NCBI GenBank assembly: GCA_001801365.1
Contig: MGXL01000009.1
Coordinates: 18,522 to 28,239, forward strand
Direction of reading: 5' to 3'
Origin: Gammaproteobacteria bacterium RBG_16_57_12
GTDB lineage: Bacteria > Pseudomonadota > Gammaproteobacteria > RBG-16-57-12
DNA: 9,718 bases
A model generated the notes under the pieces. It had not been told where the DNA came from. It searched no databases and saw only the letters and a program-made list of their open reading frames with translations. Made by a program: the position numbers and the translations under genes. This document shows positions 1 through 8,871 of the stretch, piece by piece (the first letter of the stretch is position 1; each line of letters opens with the position of its first letter).

Positions 1-200
1 GGGATATGGAAGTACAGTGAAAGGGGCAGCGGAGAGGGTGCCTGGCGGCTCGCCTGGTTGGATAACTCGGCCCACTTACGGTAGTCCGCCTCACCAAAAC
101 CGCCGTGGAACTGCACGGCCGTGGGATAGGAGGTGTAGCGGGGCCCGGATTTATCGTATTTACGGATCAGCGCGGAATCAAAAATCAGGGTTTGATCCAT
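1..200 (-). CDS. hemN: Oxygen-independent coproporphyrinogen III oxidase HemN, N-terminal part
   Basis: Partial gene cut by the left edge of the window; 66 codons from the ATG at 200 are present. HemN is a cytoplasmic radical SAM enzyme that oxidatively decarboxylates coproporphyrinogen III to protoporphyrinogen IX in heme synthesis without oxygen. The visible part has the family N-terminus: an ALIRKYD segment near residues 10-16, then SGPRYTSYPTA at 18-28, then LSLYFHIP ending at the edge. In known HemN proteins that last stretch directly precedes the CxxxCxxC iron-sulfur motif, which is therefore just outside the window. A good ribosome site (AGAGGA) lies 4 bases before the ATG. The gene reads in the same direction as prmB, about 100 bases downstream of it, with its own candidate promoter. 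I recognise the family by recall of the E. coli protein. No FNR box was found upstream. Confidence 0.93.
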   Translation of the reverse strand, partial: MDQTLIFDSALIRKYDKSGPRYTSYPTAVQFHGGFGEADYRKWAELSNQASRQAPSPLPLSLYFHI

Positions 201-236
201 TGTTTCCTCTCAAACATCATTAAATTAAGGTGAGTA

Positions 237-266
237 AGTATAAGCCAGGCCTGAAAGACATCACAA
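237..266 (-). promoter_or_regulatory. Candidate sigma-70 promoter for hemN
   Basis: On the minus strand, TTGTGA (261-266) and TATACT (237-242) are separated by 18 bases. This would start transcription near 230, about 30 bases before the hemN ATG. The -10 is good (5 of 6) and the -35 moderate (4 of 6). I looked for the FNR consensus TTGAT-N4-ATCAA, expected for an anaerobic heme gene, and did not find it in 201-301. Confidence 0.4.
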
Positions 267-301
267 AGGTTATTCATTCAAATAAGCCTTGAGCCCATTG
301 C

Positions 302-1222
302 TTATTGGTTTATTTCATCCCGATATTCAACAAGTTGATTCCTGTCGAGCAGAAACACCCCTTCCCCGCCGCGCTCAAACTCCAGCCAGACGAAGGGCAC
401 CTCGGGGTAACGCTCCACCAGAGCCTGGGCGCTATTGCCCACCTCCACCACCAGCACTCCCTGCTCGGTAAGAAAATCCACAGCCTGGCGCAGTATTTTC
501 ACCACGATATCGAGCCCGTCCGCGCCGGCCGCCAGACCCAGCACCGGTTCATGATGATACTCCGACGCGAGGGCGGCCATGTCCGGGGCATCGACATAGG
601 GAGGATTGCTGACGATCAGGTCATAGTGACGCCCGCCCAGTTGAGCAAATAAATCCGACTGGATCGCCTGCACGCAACCGTCCAGATGGTGCAGGTCGAT
701 GTTTTTCCGGCAGACCTCCAGCGCATCCGCCGAGACATCAACGGCGTCCACCTCGGCCTCCGGGAACATATGGGCACAGGCAATCGCGATACAGCCGCTG
801 CCGGTACATAAATCCAGCACTCGACGGACCCCGCCGGGCTCCACCCAGGGCTCGAAGGCCTTTTCTATCAGCTCGGCGATGGGTGAACGCGGCACCAGCA
901 CCCGCTCATCGACATAGAATTTCAGGCCGGCAAACCAGGCCTCATGGGTAATATAGGCCGCGGGCACGCGTTCAGTGACGCGCCGCTGGATAAACTGAAC
1001 CACCCGCTGTCGTTCGCTGAGAGTGAGCTGCCCGTTCAGCAAGGCATCCGGCATACCGCGGGGTAGATGCAGGGCGCTCAGCACCAGGTGCACCGCCTCG
1101 TCCAGGGCATTGTCGGTGCCGTGGCCAAAGACCAGGCCGGCCTGGGTGAAACGGCTCACCCCCCAGCGGATATAATCCCGCGCAGTTGACAGTTGCGTGA
1201 CTGCTTCATCATACGTTTCCAT
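302..1222 (-). CDS. prmB: Ribosomal protein uL3 glutamine N5-methyltransferase PrmB
   Basis: A SAM-dependent methyltransferase of 306 residues (E. coli PrmB is about 310) that methylates a glutamine of ribosomal protein uL3 (L3) in the cytoplasm. From the chosen start, residues 1-100 form the family's helical substrate-recognition domain with [18 protein letters not shown]. The SAM-binding loop [11 protein letters not shown] is at about 137-147 and the catalytic NPPY at about 206-209, followed by VDAPDM. The C-terminus holds the PrmB-type [14 protein letters not shown]. The EAWF and GHGTDN segments separate it from the release-factor enzyme PrmC. Start choice: a TTG three codons upstream (1231) has a purine-rich stretch too close to it, whereas ATG at 1222 has AAGGG about 12 bases upstream and matches the E. 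coli N-terminus. The gene is divergent from ettA and upstream of hemN. No aroC neighbour is visible, unlike in E. coli. Confidence 0.95.
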   Translation of the reverse strand: METYDEAVTQLSTARDYIRWGVSRFTQAGLVFGHGTDNALDEAVHLVLSALHLPRGMPDALLNGQLTLSERQRVVQFIQRRVTERVPAAYITHEAWFAGLKFYVDERVLVPRSPIAELIEKAFEPWVEPGGVRRVLDLCTGSGCIAIACAHMFPEAEVDAVDVSADALEVCRKNIDLHHLDGCVQAIQSDLFAQLGGRHYDLIVSNPPYVDAPDMAALASEYHHEPVLGLAAGADGLDIVVKILRQAVDFLTEQGVLVVEVGNSAQALVERYPEVPFVWLEFERGGEGVFLLDRNQLVEYRDEINQ

Positions 1223-1268
1223 CGAACCCAACCGCCCTTGTGCTGTTAAATCTGCACCACATCACTCT

Positions 1269-1296
1269 ATAGCTAGGAGCTATTTTACATTATAAT
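1269..1296. promoter_or_regulatory. Divergent prmB/ettA promoter region: overlapping -10 boxes beside a dyad
   Basis: A perfect TATAAT on the plus strand (1291-1296) overlaps a perfect TATAAT on the minus strand (1289-1294), in the 131-base gap between the divergent prmB and ettA. Next to them is a dyad, ATAGCT-AGG-AGCTAT (1269-1283). Neither -10 has a recognisable -35 at 16-18 bases, so the assignment rests on the -10 boxes and position only. The resulting 5' leaders would be about 50-60 bases on each side. The dyad could be an operator or chance. Confidence 0.4.
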
Positions 1297-1353
1297 CTTG
1301 CGCTGGAAACCCGGGCGCAGGCCCAACACTCATCAATCCTCACAGAAGACACC

Positions 1354-3021
1354 ATGGCACAATATATTTATACGATGAATCGGGTCGGCAAAGTCGTGCC
1401 GCCCAAGCGCGAAATCCTCAAGAACATCTCCCTGTCATTCTTTCCCGGGGCCAAGATTGGCGTACTCGGGCTCAATGGCTCGGGCAAATCGACCCTGCTG
1501 CGCATCATGGCCGGGGTGGACCAGGACTATATCGGCGAGGCGCGCCCGCAGCCGGGCATCAAAATCGGTTATCTGCCCCAGGAACCGCAGCTCGATCCAG
1601 GCAAGGACGTCCGTGGCAACGTGGAGGAAGGTGTCAAGGAGATCAAGGCCCTGCTCAACCGCTTCAATGAAATCAGTAACGCCTTCGCCGAGCCCGATGC
1701 CGACTTCGACAAGTTGCTTGCCGAACAGGCCGAGCTGCAGGATAAGATCGACGCCGCCAGCGCCTGGGATCTGGATCGTACCCTGGAAATCGCCGCCGAC
1801 GCACTGCGTCTGCCGTCCTGGGATGCCGATGTGAGCAAGCTCTCCGGCGGCGAGTGCCGCCGCGTGGCGCTGTGCCGGCTGCTGCTGTCCAAGCCCGACA
1901 TGCTGCTGCTGGACGAACCCACCAACCATCTGGATGCCGTGTCGGTTGCCTGGCTGGAGCGTTTCCTGCAGGAATATCCGGGCACCGTGGTGGCCATCAC
2001 CCACGACCGCTATTTCCTCGACAATGTCGCCGGCTGGATCCTGGAGCTGGACCGCGGTCACGGCATACCCTGGGAGGGCAATTATTCTTCCTGGCTGGAG
2101 CAGAAGGGAAAACGCCTGGAGATCGAAGAGAAACAGGAAAGCGCCCATCAGCGCGCCATGAAGGCGGAGCTGGAATGGGTACGCAGCAATCCCAAGGGCC
2201 GCCATGCCAAGAGCAAGGCACGCCTGGCCCGCTTTGATGAACTGGCGTCTCAGGAATTCCAAAAACGCAGCGAGACCAAGGAAATCTACATCCCGCCGGG
2301 TGAGCGCCTGGGCGATCTGGTCATCGAGGCCAACAACATCGGCAAATCCTATGGCGATAGGCTGCTGTTCGATAACCTGAGCTTCCGTCTGCCACCTGGC
2401 GGCATCGTCGGTGTGATCGGACCCAATGGGGCGGGCAAAACCACCCTGTTCCGCATACTCTCCGGCACGGAAAAACCCGACGGTGGCGAGCTGCGCGTCG
2501 GCAACACGGTCCACCTGGCCTATGTCGATCAGATGCGTGACAGCCTGGATGGCAGCAAGACGGTGTGGCAACTGATTTCCGACGGGCAGGACATCATCAC
2601 CGTCGGCAAATACGAGACCCCGTCCCGCGGTTATGTCAGCCGCTTCAATTTCAAGGGCGCCGACCAGCAGAAACTGGTCAAGGAACTCTCCGGCGGCGAG
2701 CGCAACCGCGTCCATCTGGCCAAGCTGCTCAAGAGCGGCGCCAATGTATTATTTCTGGACGAGCCCACCAACGATCTGGACGTGGAAACGCTGCGCGCCC
2801 TGGAAGAGGCCCTGCTGGACTTCCCGGGCTGTGCCGTGGTGATCTCGCACGATCGCTGGTTCCTGGATCGCATTGCCACGCACATCCTGGCCTTCGAGGG
2901 TGATAGCCATGTGGAGTGGTTCGAGGGTAATTACGCCGATTACGAAGCGGATCGCAAACGCCGCCTGGGCGCGGATGCCGAACAGCCGCACCGCCTCAAA
3001 TACAAGCGGCTCACCGCCTGA
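1354..3021 (+). CDS. ettA: Energy-dependent translational throttle protein EttA (ABC-F ATPase)
   Basis: A 555-residue ABC-F ATPase, the same length as E. coli EttA and aligned with it throughout by recall. EttA binds the ribosomal E site next to P-site tRNA and couples the first steps of elongation to the ADP/ATP ratio. Domain 1 has Walker A GLNGSGKS at 39-46, signature LSGGEC at 163-168, Walker B with D187-E188 and switch His217. A charged helical linker, the P-site tRNA interaction motif, spans about 242-322 and includes [14 protein letters not shown] at 281-294. Domain 2 has Walker A GPNGAGKT at 356-363, signature LSGGER at 445-450, D469-E470 and His499. E188 and E470 fall exactly at the catalytic glutamates of E. 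coli EttA. One oddity is the first signature motif, which has Cys168 where LSGGER is usual. There are no membrane segments, as expected. The ribosome site (AGAAGA) is modest. The gene is monocistronic as far as can be seen, convergent with fliK. Confidence 0.97.
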   Translation: MAQYIYTMNRVGKVVPPKREILKNISLSFFPGAKIGVLGLNGSGKSTLLRIMAGVDQDYIGEARPQPGIKIGYLPQEPQLDPGKDVRGNVEEGVKEIKALLNRFNEISNAFAEPDADFDKLLAEQAELQDKIDAASAWDLDRTLEIAADALRLPSWDADVSKLSGGECRRVALCRLLLSKPDMLLLDEPTNHLDAVSVAWLERFLQEYPGTVVAITHDRYFLDNVAGWILELDRGHGIPWEGNYSSWLEQKGKRLEIEEKQESAHQRAMKAELEWVRSNPKGRHAKSKARLARFDELASQEFQKRSETKEIYIPPGERLGDLVIEANNIGKSYGDRLLFDNLSFRLPPGGIVGVIGPNGAGKTTLFRILSGTEKPDGGELRVGNTVHLAYVDQMRDSLDGSKTVWQLISDGQDIITVGKYETPSRGYVSRFNFKGADQQKLVKELSGGERNRVHLAKLLKSGANVLFLDEPTNDLDVETLRALEEALLDFPGCAVVISHDRWFLDRIATHILAFEGDSHVEWFEGNYADYEADRKRRLGADAEQPHRLKYKRLTA

Positions 3022-3032
3022 TGCAGATCAGG
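3017..3032. other. Small stem-loop at the ettA stop codon
   Basis: A perfect 6-base inverted repeat, CCTGAT-GCAG-ATCAGG, includes the ettA stop codon (3019-3021) and sits in the tight gap between convergent ettA and fliK. It could pause polymerase from either side, but no T-tract follows on either strand. It is therefore not a convincing intrinsic terminator. Confidence 0.25.
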
Positions 3033-3044
3033 TCAGCAGTGCAA

Positions 3045-4232
3045 TTAGGCGTACAGATCAATCATGCCATTATGCAGACGGGTGACTGTCATCTCGCTCA
3101 GCGACTGTCCATCCAGGGCATAATCCTCCTCGCCAGCGGTTAATCCGCTACTGTTGCCCTGCGGATGTTGCGCACCCTGCTGCTGACTGAAGGACTGGTG
3201 CGAGATGTTGGCGCCCTGAAGCGTCACCCCGGCATCGGCCAGCATTTCCCGCAGGCGTGGCAAGGCGGCTTCCACCGCGTCACGCACCGGGGCATGCTGT
3301 GAGGCAAAGGTGATGCTGGCCTGATCATGGTTCAGGCTGATGCGTATCTCCAGTGGACCCAGCCGCGGTGGGTTAAGCTGCAACTCGGCCACCTGGACAT
3401 CCTGCTTGACCATCCACACCAGCCGCTCGCCGAAGGCCTCGCCCCAGCGCGGATGTTGCAGGGTCTGCGGCAGGGTCACCACCGCGGTTGTTGCCCGGCT
3501 ATCGGTCAATGCCGCCGGCTGAGATGAACCCAGGCCATCCTGACGGTGCGCTGTCAGCGGGACGCCATCGTCCTGAGACAACAGCGCCTGGAACTCCGGA
3601 TCCACAACCGTATCCTGAGCAGGATGAAGCTCGGCCTGCAGCGCCAAGACTGTCATGGCGGCGTTACGATTGCCCGTGGCATAAGGGGTGATCACCGGGC
3701 TATCGATATCAGGCGCTGCATCGCCCGTTTCACTACTCACCAGGGCGGAGAGCATTGCCGGCAGGTTGGCGACCGGCACCGCGGTCAACCTGGCTTCATC
3801 AACATCGCTCTGTGCCTCGGCCACGTGTTGTGACAGCTCGGCAGACATGTTCATATTTGACTGGACAACAAGCGAAAGTGCCGTCTCCCGTGGCACCGCC
3901 TCAGGCCACGGGCTGATGACCTCATCCCCCCCCGGCATATCGGTCACCAGGTCCGCAGGCTGCCCGGCCACCGGCGCTTCTCCTATCCCGAGAAGGGACA
4001 GATAGGATAGTGGATCCGGCACGGCAGCGGCTTGTGGCGGCATGGACTGTCCGGAAGACGGCAACCCTTTTCCGACCGGGGCCTCATCCGCCTTGCCGCC
4101 GGTAAGGCTGGACTGCTCGGCGGACAATATCTGCGAAAACTCCCCGGCCTCTGCTCCCGGCGGCTGCGCCGCGGGATTCAGCGCTGTTTCAGTGCTGGAA
4201 ACCGGCAGTGGTAACATGACGCCTTGAGTCAT
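3045..4232 (-). CDS. fliK: Flagellar hook-length control protein FliK
   Basis: 395 residues from ATG 4232. FliK is the secreted molecular ruler that sets hook length and switches the flagellar export gate (FlhB) from rod/hook to filament substrates. As in the family, residues 1 to about 255 are low-complexity, rich in Ala, Pro, Gln and Ser, without Cys, and poorly conserved. The compact C-terminal Flg_hook domain is at about 260-347. It contains WGEAFGERLVWMVKQ, the hallmark LQLNPPRLGPLEIRI and HAPVRDAVEAALPRLREML. A Gln/Gly-rich tail ends in GMIDLYA, similar to other gammaproteobacterial FliK ends. Start choice: a TTG eight codons upstream is in frame, but ATG 4232 has a strong GGAGG six bases before it. 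The gene lies 108 bases downstream of fliJ with its own sigma-54-type element between them. fliL does not follow; ettA converges 23 bases away. Confidence 0.93.
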   Translation of the reverse strand: MTQGVMLPLPVSSTETALNPAAQPPGAEAGEFSQILSAEQSSLTGGKADEAPVGKGLPSSGQSMPPQAAAVPDPLSYLSLLGIGEAPVAGQPADLVTDMPGGDEVISPWPEAVPRETALSLVVQSNMNMSAELSQHVAEAQSDVDEARLTAVPVANLPAMLSALVSSETGDAAPDIDSPVITPYATGNRNAAMTVLALQAELHPAQDTVVDPEFQALLSQDDGVPLTAHRQDGLGSSQPAALTDSRATTAVVTLPQTLQHPRWGEAFGERLVWMVKQDVQVAELQLNPPRLGPLEIRISLNHDQASITFASQHAPVRDAVEAALPRLREMLADAGVTLQGANISHQSFSQQQGAQHPQGNSSGLTAGEEDYALDGQSLSEMTVTRLHNGMIDLYA

Positions 4233-4276
4233 TGTGAACCTCCGAGTCGATATCAAGCGATCGATAGGTTACTAGA

Positions 4277-4292
4277 GGCAATTACCATGCCA
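4277..4292 (-). promoter_or_regulatory. Sigma-54 (-24/-12) promoter for fliK
   Basis: The minus strand reads TGGCATGGTAATTGCC. This is the RpoN consensus TGGCAC-N5-TTGC with one change in the -24 box and the canonical 10 bases between the GG and the GC. A start near 4267 would give a leader of about 35 bases before the fliK ATG. It lies in the fliJ-fliK gap, and 12 of 16 bases match the element before fliJ. Confidence 0.65.
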
Positions 4293-4340
4293 GACACTCG
4301 GCGGATTGAAACCATGGGAGCGGAGAACCGGGTATCAGGT

Positions 4341-4790
4341 TTATTCGCTTTTTTTATTCCTGCCGTAGTCGTGAATGGCGCGCTCGTCGGACTCCTTTTG
4401 CACACGCCGCTCTTCGCTACGCTGCTCATCGCTCTGATATCTGGCCACGGCATTGTCCAGCGCCTTGGTGCGGGTGCGTTTGGAAAACCACTGCTGCCGC
4501 TTCTCTTCCAGAATCTTGGCAGCCTGTTCCACCAGACCTTGCTGTTGTTCTATCCCTTTATCCAGATTCGCCAGAAATGCCCGGAAATCATGCATCTTGC
4601 GCGCACTCATCCCTACGGAACCCTCTCGCTGGAAACGCTCGGCATATTCCTGGCGGTATTTCAACAGGTCATCCAGGCGCGCCTGTTTATCATTCAGCAC
4701 ACGCATGCACTCGCCCAGCTCCCTGGCGGCAGTCATTTCCTTGGACTCGGCCATACGCACCAGCGGTTTAAGGCGTTCGGATTTGGTCAT
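4341..4790 (-). CDS. fliJ: Flagellar export chaperone/ATPase regulator FliJ
   Basis: 149 residues, almost the same length as E. coli FliJ (147). FliJ is the soluble coiled-coil stalk of the flagellar type III export ATPase FliI. It links ATP hydrolysis to the FlhA gate and recycles chaperones. The whole protein is highly charged and helical (rich in Lys, Arg, Glu, Gln), with no membrane segment. Family-like segments are LKPLVRMAESKE near the start, FRAFLANLDKGIEQQQ at about 68-83 and a basic C-terminal half. The ATG at 4790 has AGGAA five to six bases upstream. Sequence divergence makes FliJ hard to identify alone; the adjacent fliK and the sigma-54 element support the call. Its usual upstream partner fliI is absent, since the next gene upstream is the divergent rluE. 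Confidence 0.85.
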   Translation of the reverse strand: MTKSERLKPLVRMAESKEMTAARELGECMRVLNDKQARLDDLLKYRQEYAERFQREGSVGMSARKMHDFRAFLANLDKGIEQQQGLVEQAAKILEEKRQQWFSKRTRTKALDNAVARYQSDEQRSEERRVQKESDERAIHDYGRNKKSE

Positions 4791-4830
4791 GGCAATTCCT
4801 GATTAAAATTTTGTGTGCGTAGCAGCAAAC

Positions 4831-4846
4831 AGCAATTACTGTACCA
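4831..4846 (-). promoter_or_regulatory. Sigma-54 (-24/-12) promoter for fliJ(K)
   Basis: The minus strand reads TGGTACAGTAATTGCT: -24 box TGGTAC, five bases, then -12 box TTGCT, with 10 bases between GG and GC. The only departure from TGGCAC-N5-TTGC is one T in the -24 box. The predicted start near 4820 leaves about 30 bases before the fliJ ATG. It lies in the rluE/fliJ divergent gap, partly facing the rluE promoter. Confidence 0.65.
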
Positions 4847-4848
4847 TG

Positions 4849-4876
4849 TTTGCAGTGATATCGGCTTCGTTATACT
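4849..4876 (+). promoter_or_regulatory. Candidate sigma-70 promoter for rluE-nudJ-mnmA-hflD
   Basis: TTTGCA (4849-4854) and TATACT (4871-4876) are separated by 16 bases and placed about 40 bases before the rluE ATG. The -10 has 5 of 6 consensus bases; the -35 is weaker. This is the only plausible promoter seen ahead of the four-gene plus-strand run. Confidence 0.45.
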
Positions 4877-4915
4877 CTTTTCGACTAACCGGAAAGCATA
4901 GCCCAGCCATATCTC

Positions 4916-5542
4916 ATGCCCAAGCTCATATTGTTCAACAAACCTTATGGCGTGCTCAGTCAGTTCAGCGGTGAGGCGCAGGAGCGCACGTTATCAGATT
5001 ATATTGATCTTGCCGATATCTACCCGGCCGGACGCCTGGACAAGGACAGCGAAGGCCTGCTGCTGCTGACCGACGACGGCGCCTTGCAACACCGCATCAG
5101 CCACCCCCGGCATAAACTTGCGAAGGTGTACTGGGCGCAAGTCGAAGGGATGGTGGACGATGCAGCCCTGGCCGCACTGGCGGGCGGTGTTGAACTGAAT
5201 GACGGCAGGACCTTGCCGGCACTGGCGCGCCGTATTGAGCCACCCGCCGTCTGGCCACGGACTCCTCCGATCCGTTATCGGGCCAACATCCCCACCACCT
5301 GGCTGGAGCTCACCCTGCGTGAGGGCCGCAACCGTCAGGTACGGCGCATGACTGCTGCGGTCGGTTACCCTACCCTGCGCCTGATCCGTTATGCTATCGG
5401 AGAGTGGACCCTGGCGGACCTTGCCCCGGGCGAGTGGAAAATCATCGAACTGCCGGCATTGCCTGCTGTGCCTCGGGGTAAAACGCCTCGCCGCAACACA
5501 ACGGGCACAAAACCGAAACACAAACATCGATCAACAAGGTGA
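4916..5542 (+). CDS. rluE: 23S rRNA pseudouridine(2457) synthase RluE
   Basis: 208 residues of the RsuA/RluB/E/F family of pseudouridine synthases, which convert a specific uridine of 23S rRNA (U2457 in E. coli for RluE) to pseudouridine. The N-terminus [14 protein letters not shown] lacks the extra S4 domain found in RluB, RluF and RsuA, as expected for RluE. The catalytic motif [12 protein letters not shown] is at about 38-49, with Asp42 the nucleophile. The conserved [20 protein letters not shown] and LRLIRYAIG follow at about 139-168. The last 30 residues are a Lys/Arg/Pro-rich tail that may bind RNA. No good ribosome site precedes ATG 4916, and no other in-frame start exists nearby. The neighbours nudJ, mnmA and hflD follow in the E. 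coli order. Confidence 0.92.
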   Translation: MPKLILFNKPYGVLSQFSGEAQERTLSDYIDLADIYPAGRLDKDSEGLLLLTDDGALQHRISHPRHKLAKVYWAQVEGMVDDAALAALAGGVELNDGRTLPALARRIEPPAVWPRTPPIRYRANIPTTWLELTLREGRNRQVRRMTAAVGYPTLRLIRYAIGEWTLADLAPGEWKIIELPALPAVPRGKTPRRNTTGTKPKHKHRSTR

Positions 5543-5551
5543 GGAATGACC

Positions 5552-7113
<1,562 letters not shown>

Positions 7114-7132
7114 AAGTATTACAGGAGATCAT

Positions 7133-7765
7133 GTGAGCCATACCAGCAGAGACCGCACCATCGCCTTCGCCGGCGTCTTCCAGGCCGCCGATCTGGTGAA
7201 TCAGATCGCCGTCGAGGGCAAGGTAGAGCCCATCGCCTTCAACACCAGCATCAACAGTTTATTCCAGACCAACCCCGCCACCACCGATGAGGTGTTTGGC
7301 GGTGTGGCCGGTATCGAGCGGGGCTTGCAGTGCCTGATCAAACAACTGGGCGCCAACCATCAGGGCCGCGATATCAACATCACCCGCTATGTGATCAGCC
7401 TGCTGCACCTGGAGCGCAAATTGAGCCGGCAGCACCAGATGCTGGACAAGATCGCCACGGGCATTGAAAAGGCTCAGGCGCAGTCAGTGCATTTTTCCAC
7501 CACCCACTCCAATGTCATCGCCAATCTGGCCGGACTGTATCAGGAAACCGTCAGCAGCCTGACACCGCGCATCGTCGTCAGCGGCGCACAGGGTCATCTG
7601 ACCGTGACGGAAAATGCCGAACAGGTGCGCGCGCTGCTGCTGGCGGGTATCCGCGCGGCCATCCTGTGGCGGCAATGCGGCGGGAAACGCTGGAAGTTGC
7701 TGTTCAGTCGCAATGAAATGCGCGCGGAGGTCAATCGCCTGCTTGGCGAGATACGAAATAAATAA
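7133..7765 (+). CDS. hflD: High frequency lysogenization protein HflD homolog
   Basis: 210 residues starting at GTG 7133, with AGGAG five bases upstream. An ATG two bases earlier (7131) runs straight into a stop, so GTG is the only sensible start. The sequence follows HflD end to end: IAFAGVFQAADLVNQIA near the N-terminus, FNTSINSLFQTNP at about 37-49, EVFGGVAGIERGL, the ITRYVISLLHLERKLSR helix at about 82-98, TPRIVVSGAQGHL, and the conserved ALLLAGIRAAILWRQCGGKRWKLLFSRN near 170-197. In E. coli HflD is a peripheral inner-membrane protein that binds phage lambda CII; its role outside lambda hosts is not established. It closes the rluE operon. In E. coli purB comes next, but here a convergent gene begins 3 bases later. 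Confidence 0.94.
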   Translation: MSHTSRDRTIAFAGVFQAADLVNQIAVEGKVEPIAFNTSINSLFQTNPATTDEVFGGVAGIERGLQCLIKQLGANHQGRDINITRYVISLLHLERKLSRQHQMLDKIATGIEKAQAQSVHFSTTHSNVIANLAGLYQETVSSLTPRIVVSGAQGHLTVTENAEQVRALLLAGIRAAILWRQCGGKRWKLLFSRNEMRAEVNRLLGEIRNK

Positions 7766-7768
7766 TGC

Positions 7769-8296
7769 TTACCGGCAGTTAGCCTCATCACCCACGGCAT
7801 CATTATTGCCAATCACGTAATACAGCACCCTGGAGCCATTGGTGAAAAATACCAGACTCGATTGTGACTCCGGATATGACACCCAGATCTGTACCACACC
7901 ATAGTGGCTGAAGCGGCGCACTGCTTTAGTGTCATAGGCCTTTTCCACATCCAGGGCATTGCTGGTCACACCGACGCCCTTATCGGTGAGAATATTATCG
8001 GCATAAACATCCACACGCCGCACAATACCGCCTATAGCCAGGACCTGGATATCACCCATATTGGTCGAGTCGCCCAGCACATAGTAGTGGCACTGATCCA
8101 GCACATATTGCTTTGCAGTTTTTTGCAGGTCCTGACGCAGGCTCTCCGAGGCCTCTGCCAGGGTCATGCCCAGCCTGAGCGGGCCAAGACCTTCCGCGCT
8201 CACCGTTTGCTGCCGGTAATACGTTTGCTCCGCAGCCGCCGGATGCGCAGCGCCCAGCACCAGCGCGGATAAAAGCAGAAATCCTGCACGCGTCAT
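7769..8296 (-). CDS. Small exported two-cysteine protein of unknown function
   Basis: 175 residues. A signal peptide is clear: Met-Thr-Arg, a hydrophobic core FLLLSALVLGA, then an A-x-A site with cleavage expected after residue 22 (HPAAA/EQT). There is no lipobox cysteine, so the mature protein of about 153 residues should be soluble in the periplasm or beyond. The mature part has GLGPLRLGMTLAEA at about 36-49, a glycine- and methionine-containing motif seen in a loose group of uncharacterised periplasmic proteins. A central AIGGIVRRVDVY (87-98) and a second GVGVTSNALDVEKAYD (107-122) look like the same half-motif used twice. Cys69 and Cys174 (next to the end) may form a disulfide. Start choice: ATG 8296 has GAGGT five bases upstream. 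Upstream ATG/TTG-type starts (8308, 8335) would overlap the preceding gene and spoil the signal peptide. It follows the HEAT gene by 8 bases, probably in one transcript. No function is proposed. Confidence 0.8.
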   Translation of the reverse strand: MTRAGFLLLSALVLGAAHPAAAEQTYYRQQTVSAEGLGPLRLGMTLAEASESLRQDLQKTAKQYVLDQCHYYVLGDSTNMGDIQVLAIGGIVRRVDVYADNILTDKGVGVTSNALDVEKAYDTKAVRRFSHYGVVQIWVSYPESQSSLVFFTNGSRVLYYVIGNNDAVGDEANCR

Positions 8297-8304
8297 AATA
8301 GACC

Positions 8305-8844
8305 TCATTCGGCTGATGGAAGGCTCATTTTCCACAATTGCGGCAGAAGCTTCCGGGCCCGGCTCTCCACCGAAGGTATCCCGCTCGCCATTAAAGATTC
8401 AACCCTCATCAACACCCTGGGCGCATAGCGGTGATCCTGCCCGGCCAGCTCGGCCAGCCCCTGCAGGGCGAAGGTTTTCACGATACGGCTGTCATCCTCA
8501 AGATATCCCGACAGGATATTGAATACCCGTTGACGCTCCAGCCGGGTCAGGGTCAAACACGGCAGTATCTGGGCCATATGCCAGCGCACCTCCTTTTGCC
8601 CGATGGCGGCGAAGTCATTGATGAAGCATTTTTTGTAAGGGTCCAATGCCGCCGCATGGTCTCTGGAGTATTTCTCCAGGGCATCCGCCGTGCGCATACG
8701 CACGGCCGGATCCGGATGACACAGACCTTGCAGCAGATCTTCCAGCAATTGCGGGTGACGGCATAGATCGGAGACAACCTCCTCCGAGCGGCCTTTGCGG
8801 CGCAAGTCACCCGCGAGCAGCTTGTTCAGAATTTTGTTCGCCAT
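8305..8844 (-). CDS. HEAT-repeat protein of unknown function
   Basis: 179 residues, soluble, with no signal peptide. The body reads as consecutive helix pairs of HEAT/armadillo type. One is around 31-65 (LLEDLLQGLCHPDPAVRMRT then ADALEKYS), the next around 68-100, a third around 103-136 (VFNILSGYLEDDSRIVKTFA then LQGLAELAG), and a fourth near 140-172 ending in ARKLLPQLWK. The D-P-A-V-R and D-S-R-I-V turns are typical of the repeats. Such proteins are usually scaffolds that bind other proteins; bilin lyases and DNA-glycosylase-like repeats share the fold, but their diagnostic residues are not seen. The ATG at 8844 has no good ribosome site; no better start is visible. It lies immediately upstream of the exported two-cysteine protein on the same strand. 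Its function is unknown. Confidence 0.8.
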   Translation of the reverse strand: MANKILNKLLAGDLRRKGRSEEVVSDLCRHPQLLEDLLQGLCHPDPAVRMRTADALEKYSRDHAAALDPYKKCFINDFAAIGQKEVRWHMAQILPCLTLTRLERQRVFNILSGYLEDDSRIVKTFALQGLAELAGQDHRYAPRVLMRVESLMASGIPSVESRARKLLPQLWKMSLPSAE

Positions 8845-8871
8845 ATGTTTTGATGATGAAGGAACGAAGTT

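Noticed and set aside
17..223. Short plus-strand open frame at the left edge
   Set aside because: It lies antisense to the clear HemN N-terminus, has no recognisable product, and its extent is explained by codon bias.
201..301. Possible FNR or CRP site before hemN (TCAAGGCTTATTTGA and TGTGATGTCTTTCA patterns)
   Set aside because: Neither fits TTGAT-N4-ATCAA or TGTGA-N6-TCACA well enough; only half-sites match.
1435..2715. Minus-strand open frame of 426 residues opposite ettA
   Set aside because: EttA is certain in the other strand over its full length. The antisense frame follows from high-GC codon use and shows no domain.
4224..4802. Long plus-strand open frame (192 residues) with a membrane-like hydrophobic composition, antisense to fliJ
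   Set aside because: It is the complement of a Lys/Glu-rich coiled-coil gene, which naturally yields Leu/Phe-rich antisense frames. It covers fliJ, both ribosome sites and the sigma-54 element, and resembles no family I know.
7904..8272. Plus-strand open frame of 122 residues opposite the exported protein
   Set aside because: The minus-strand gene has a signal peptide, a good ribosome site and a family-like motif; the plus-strand frame has none of these.
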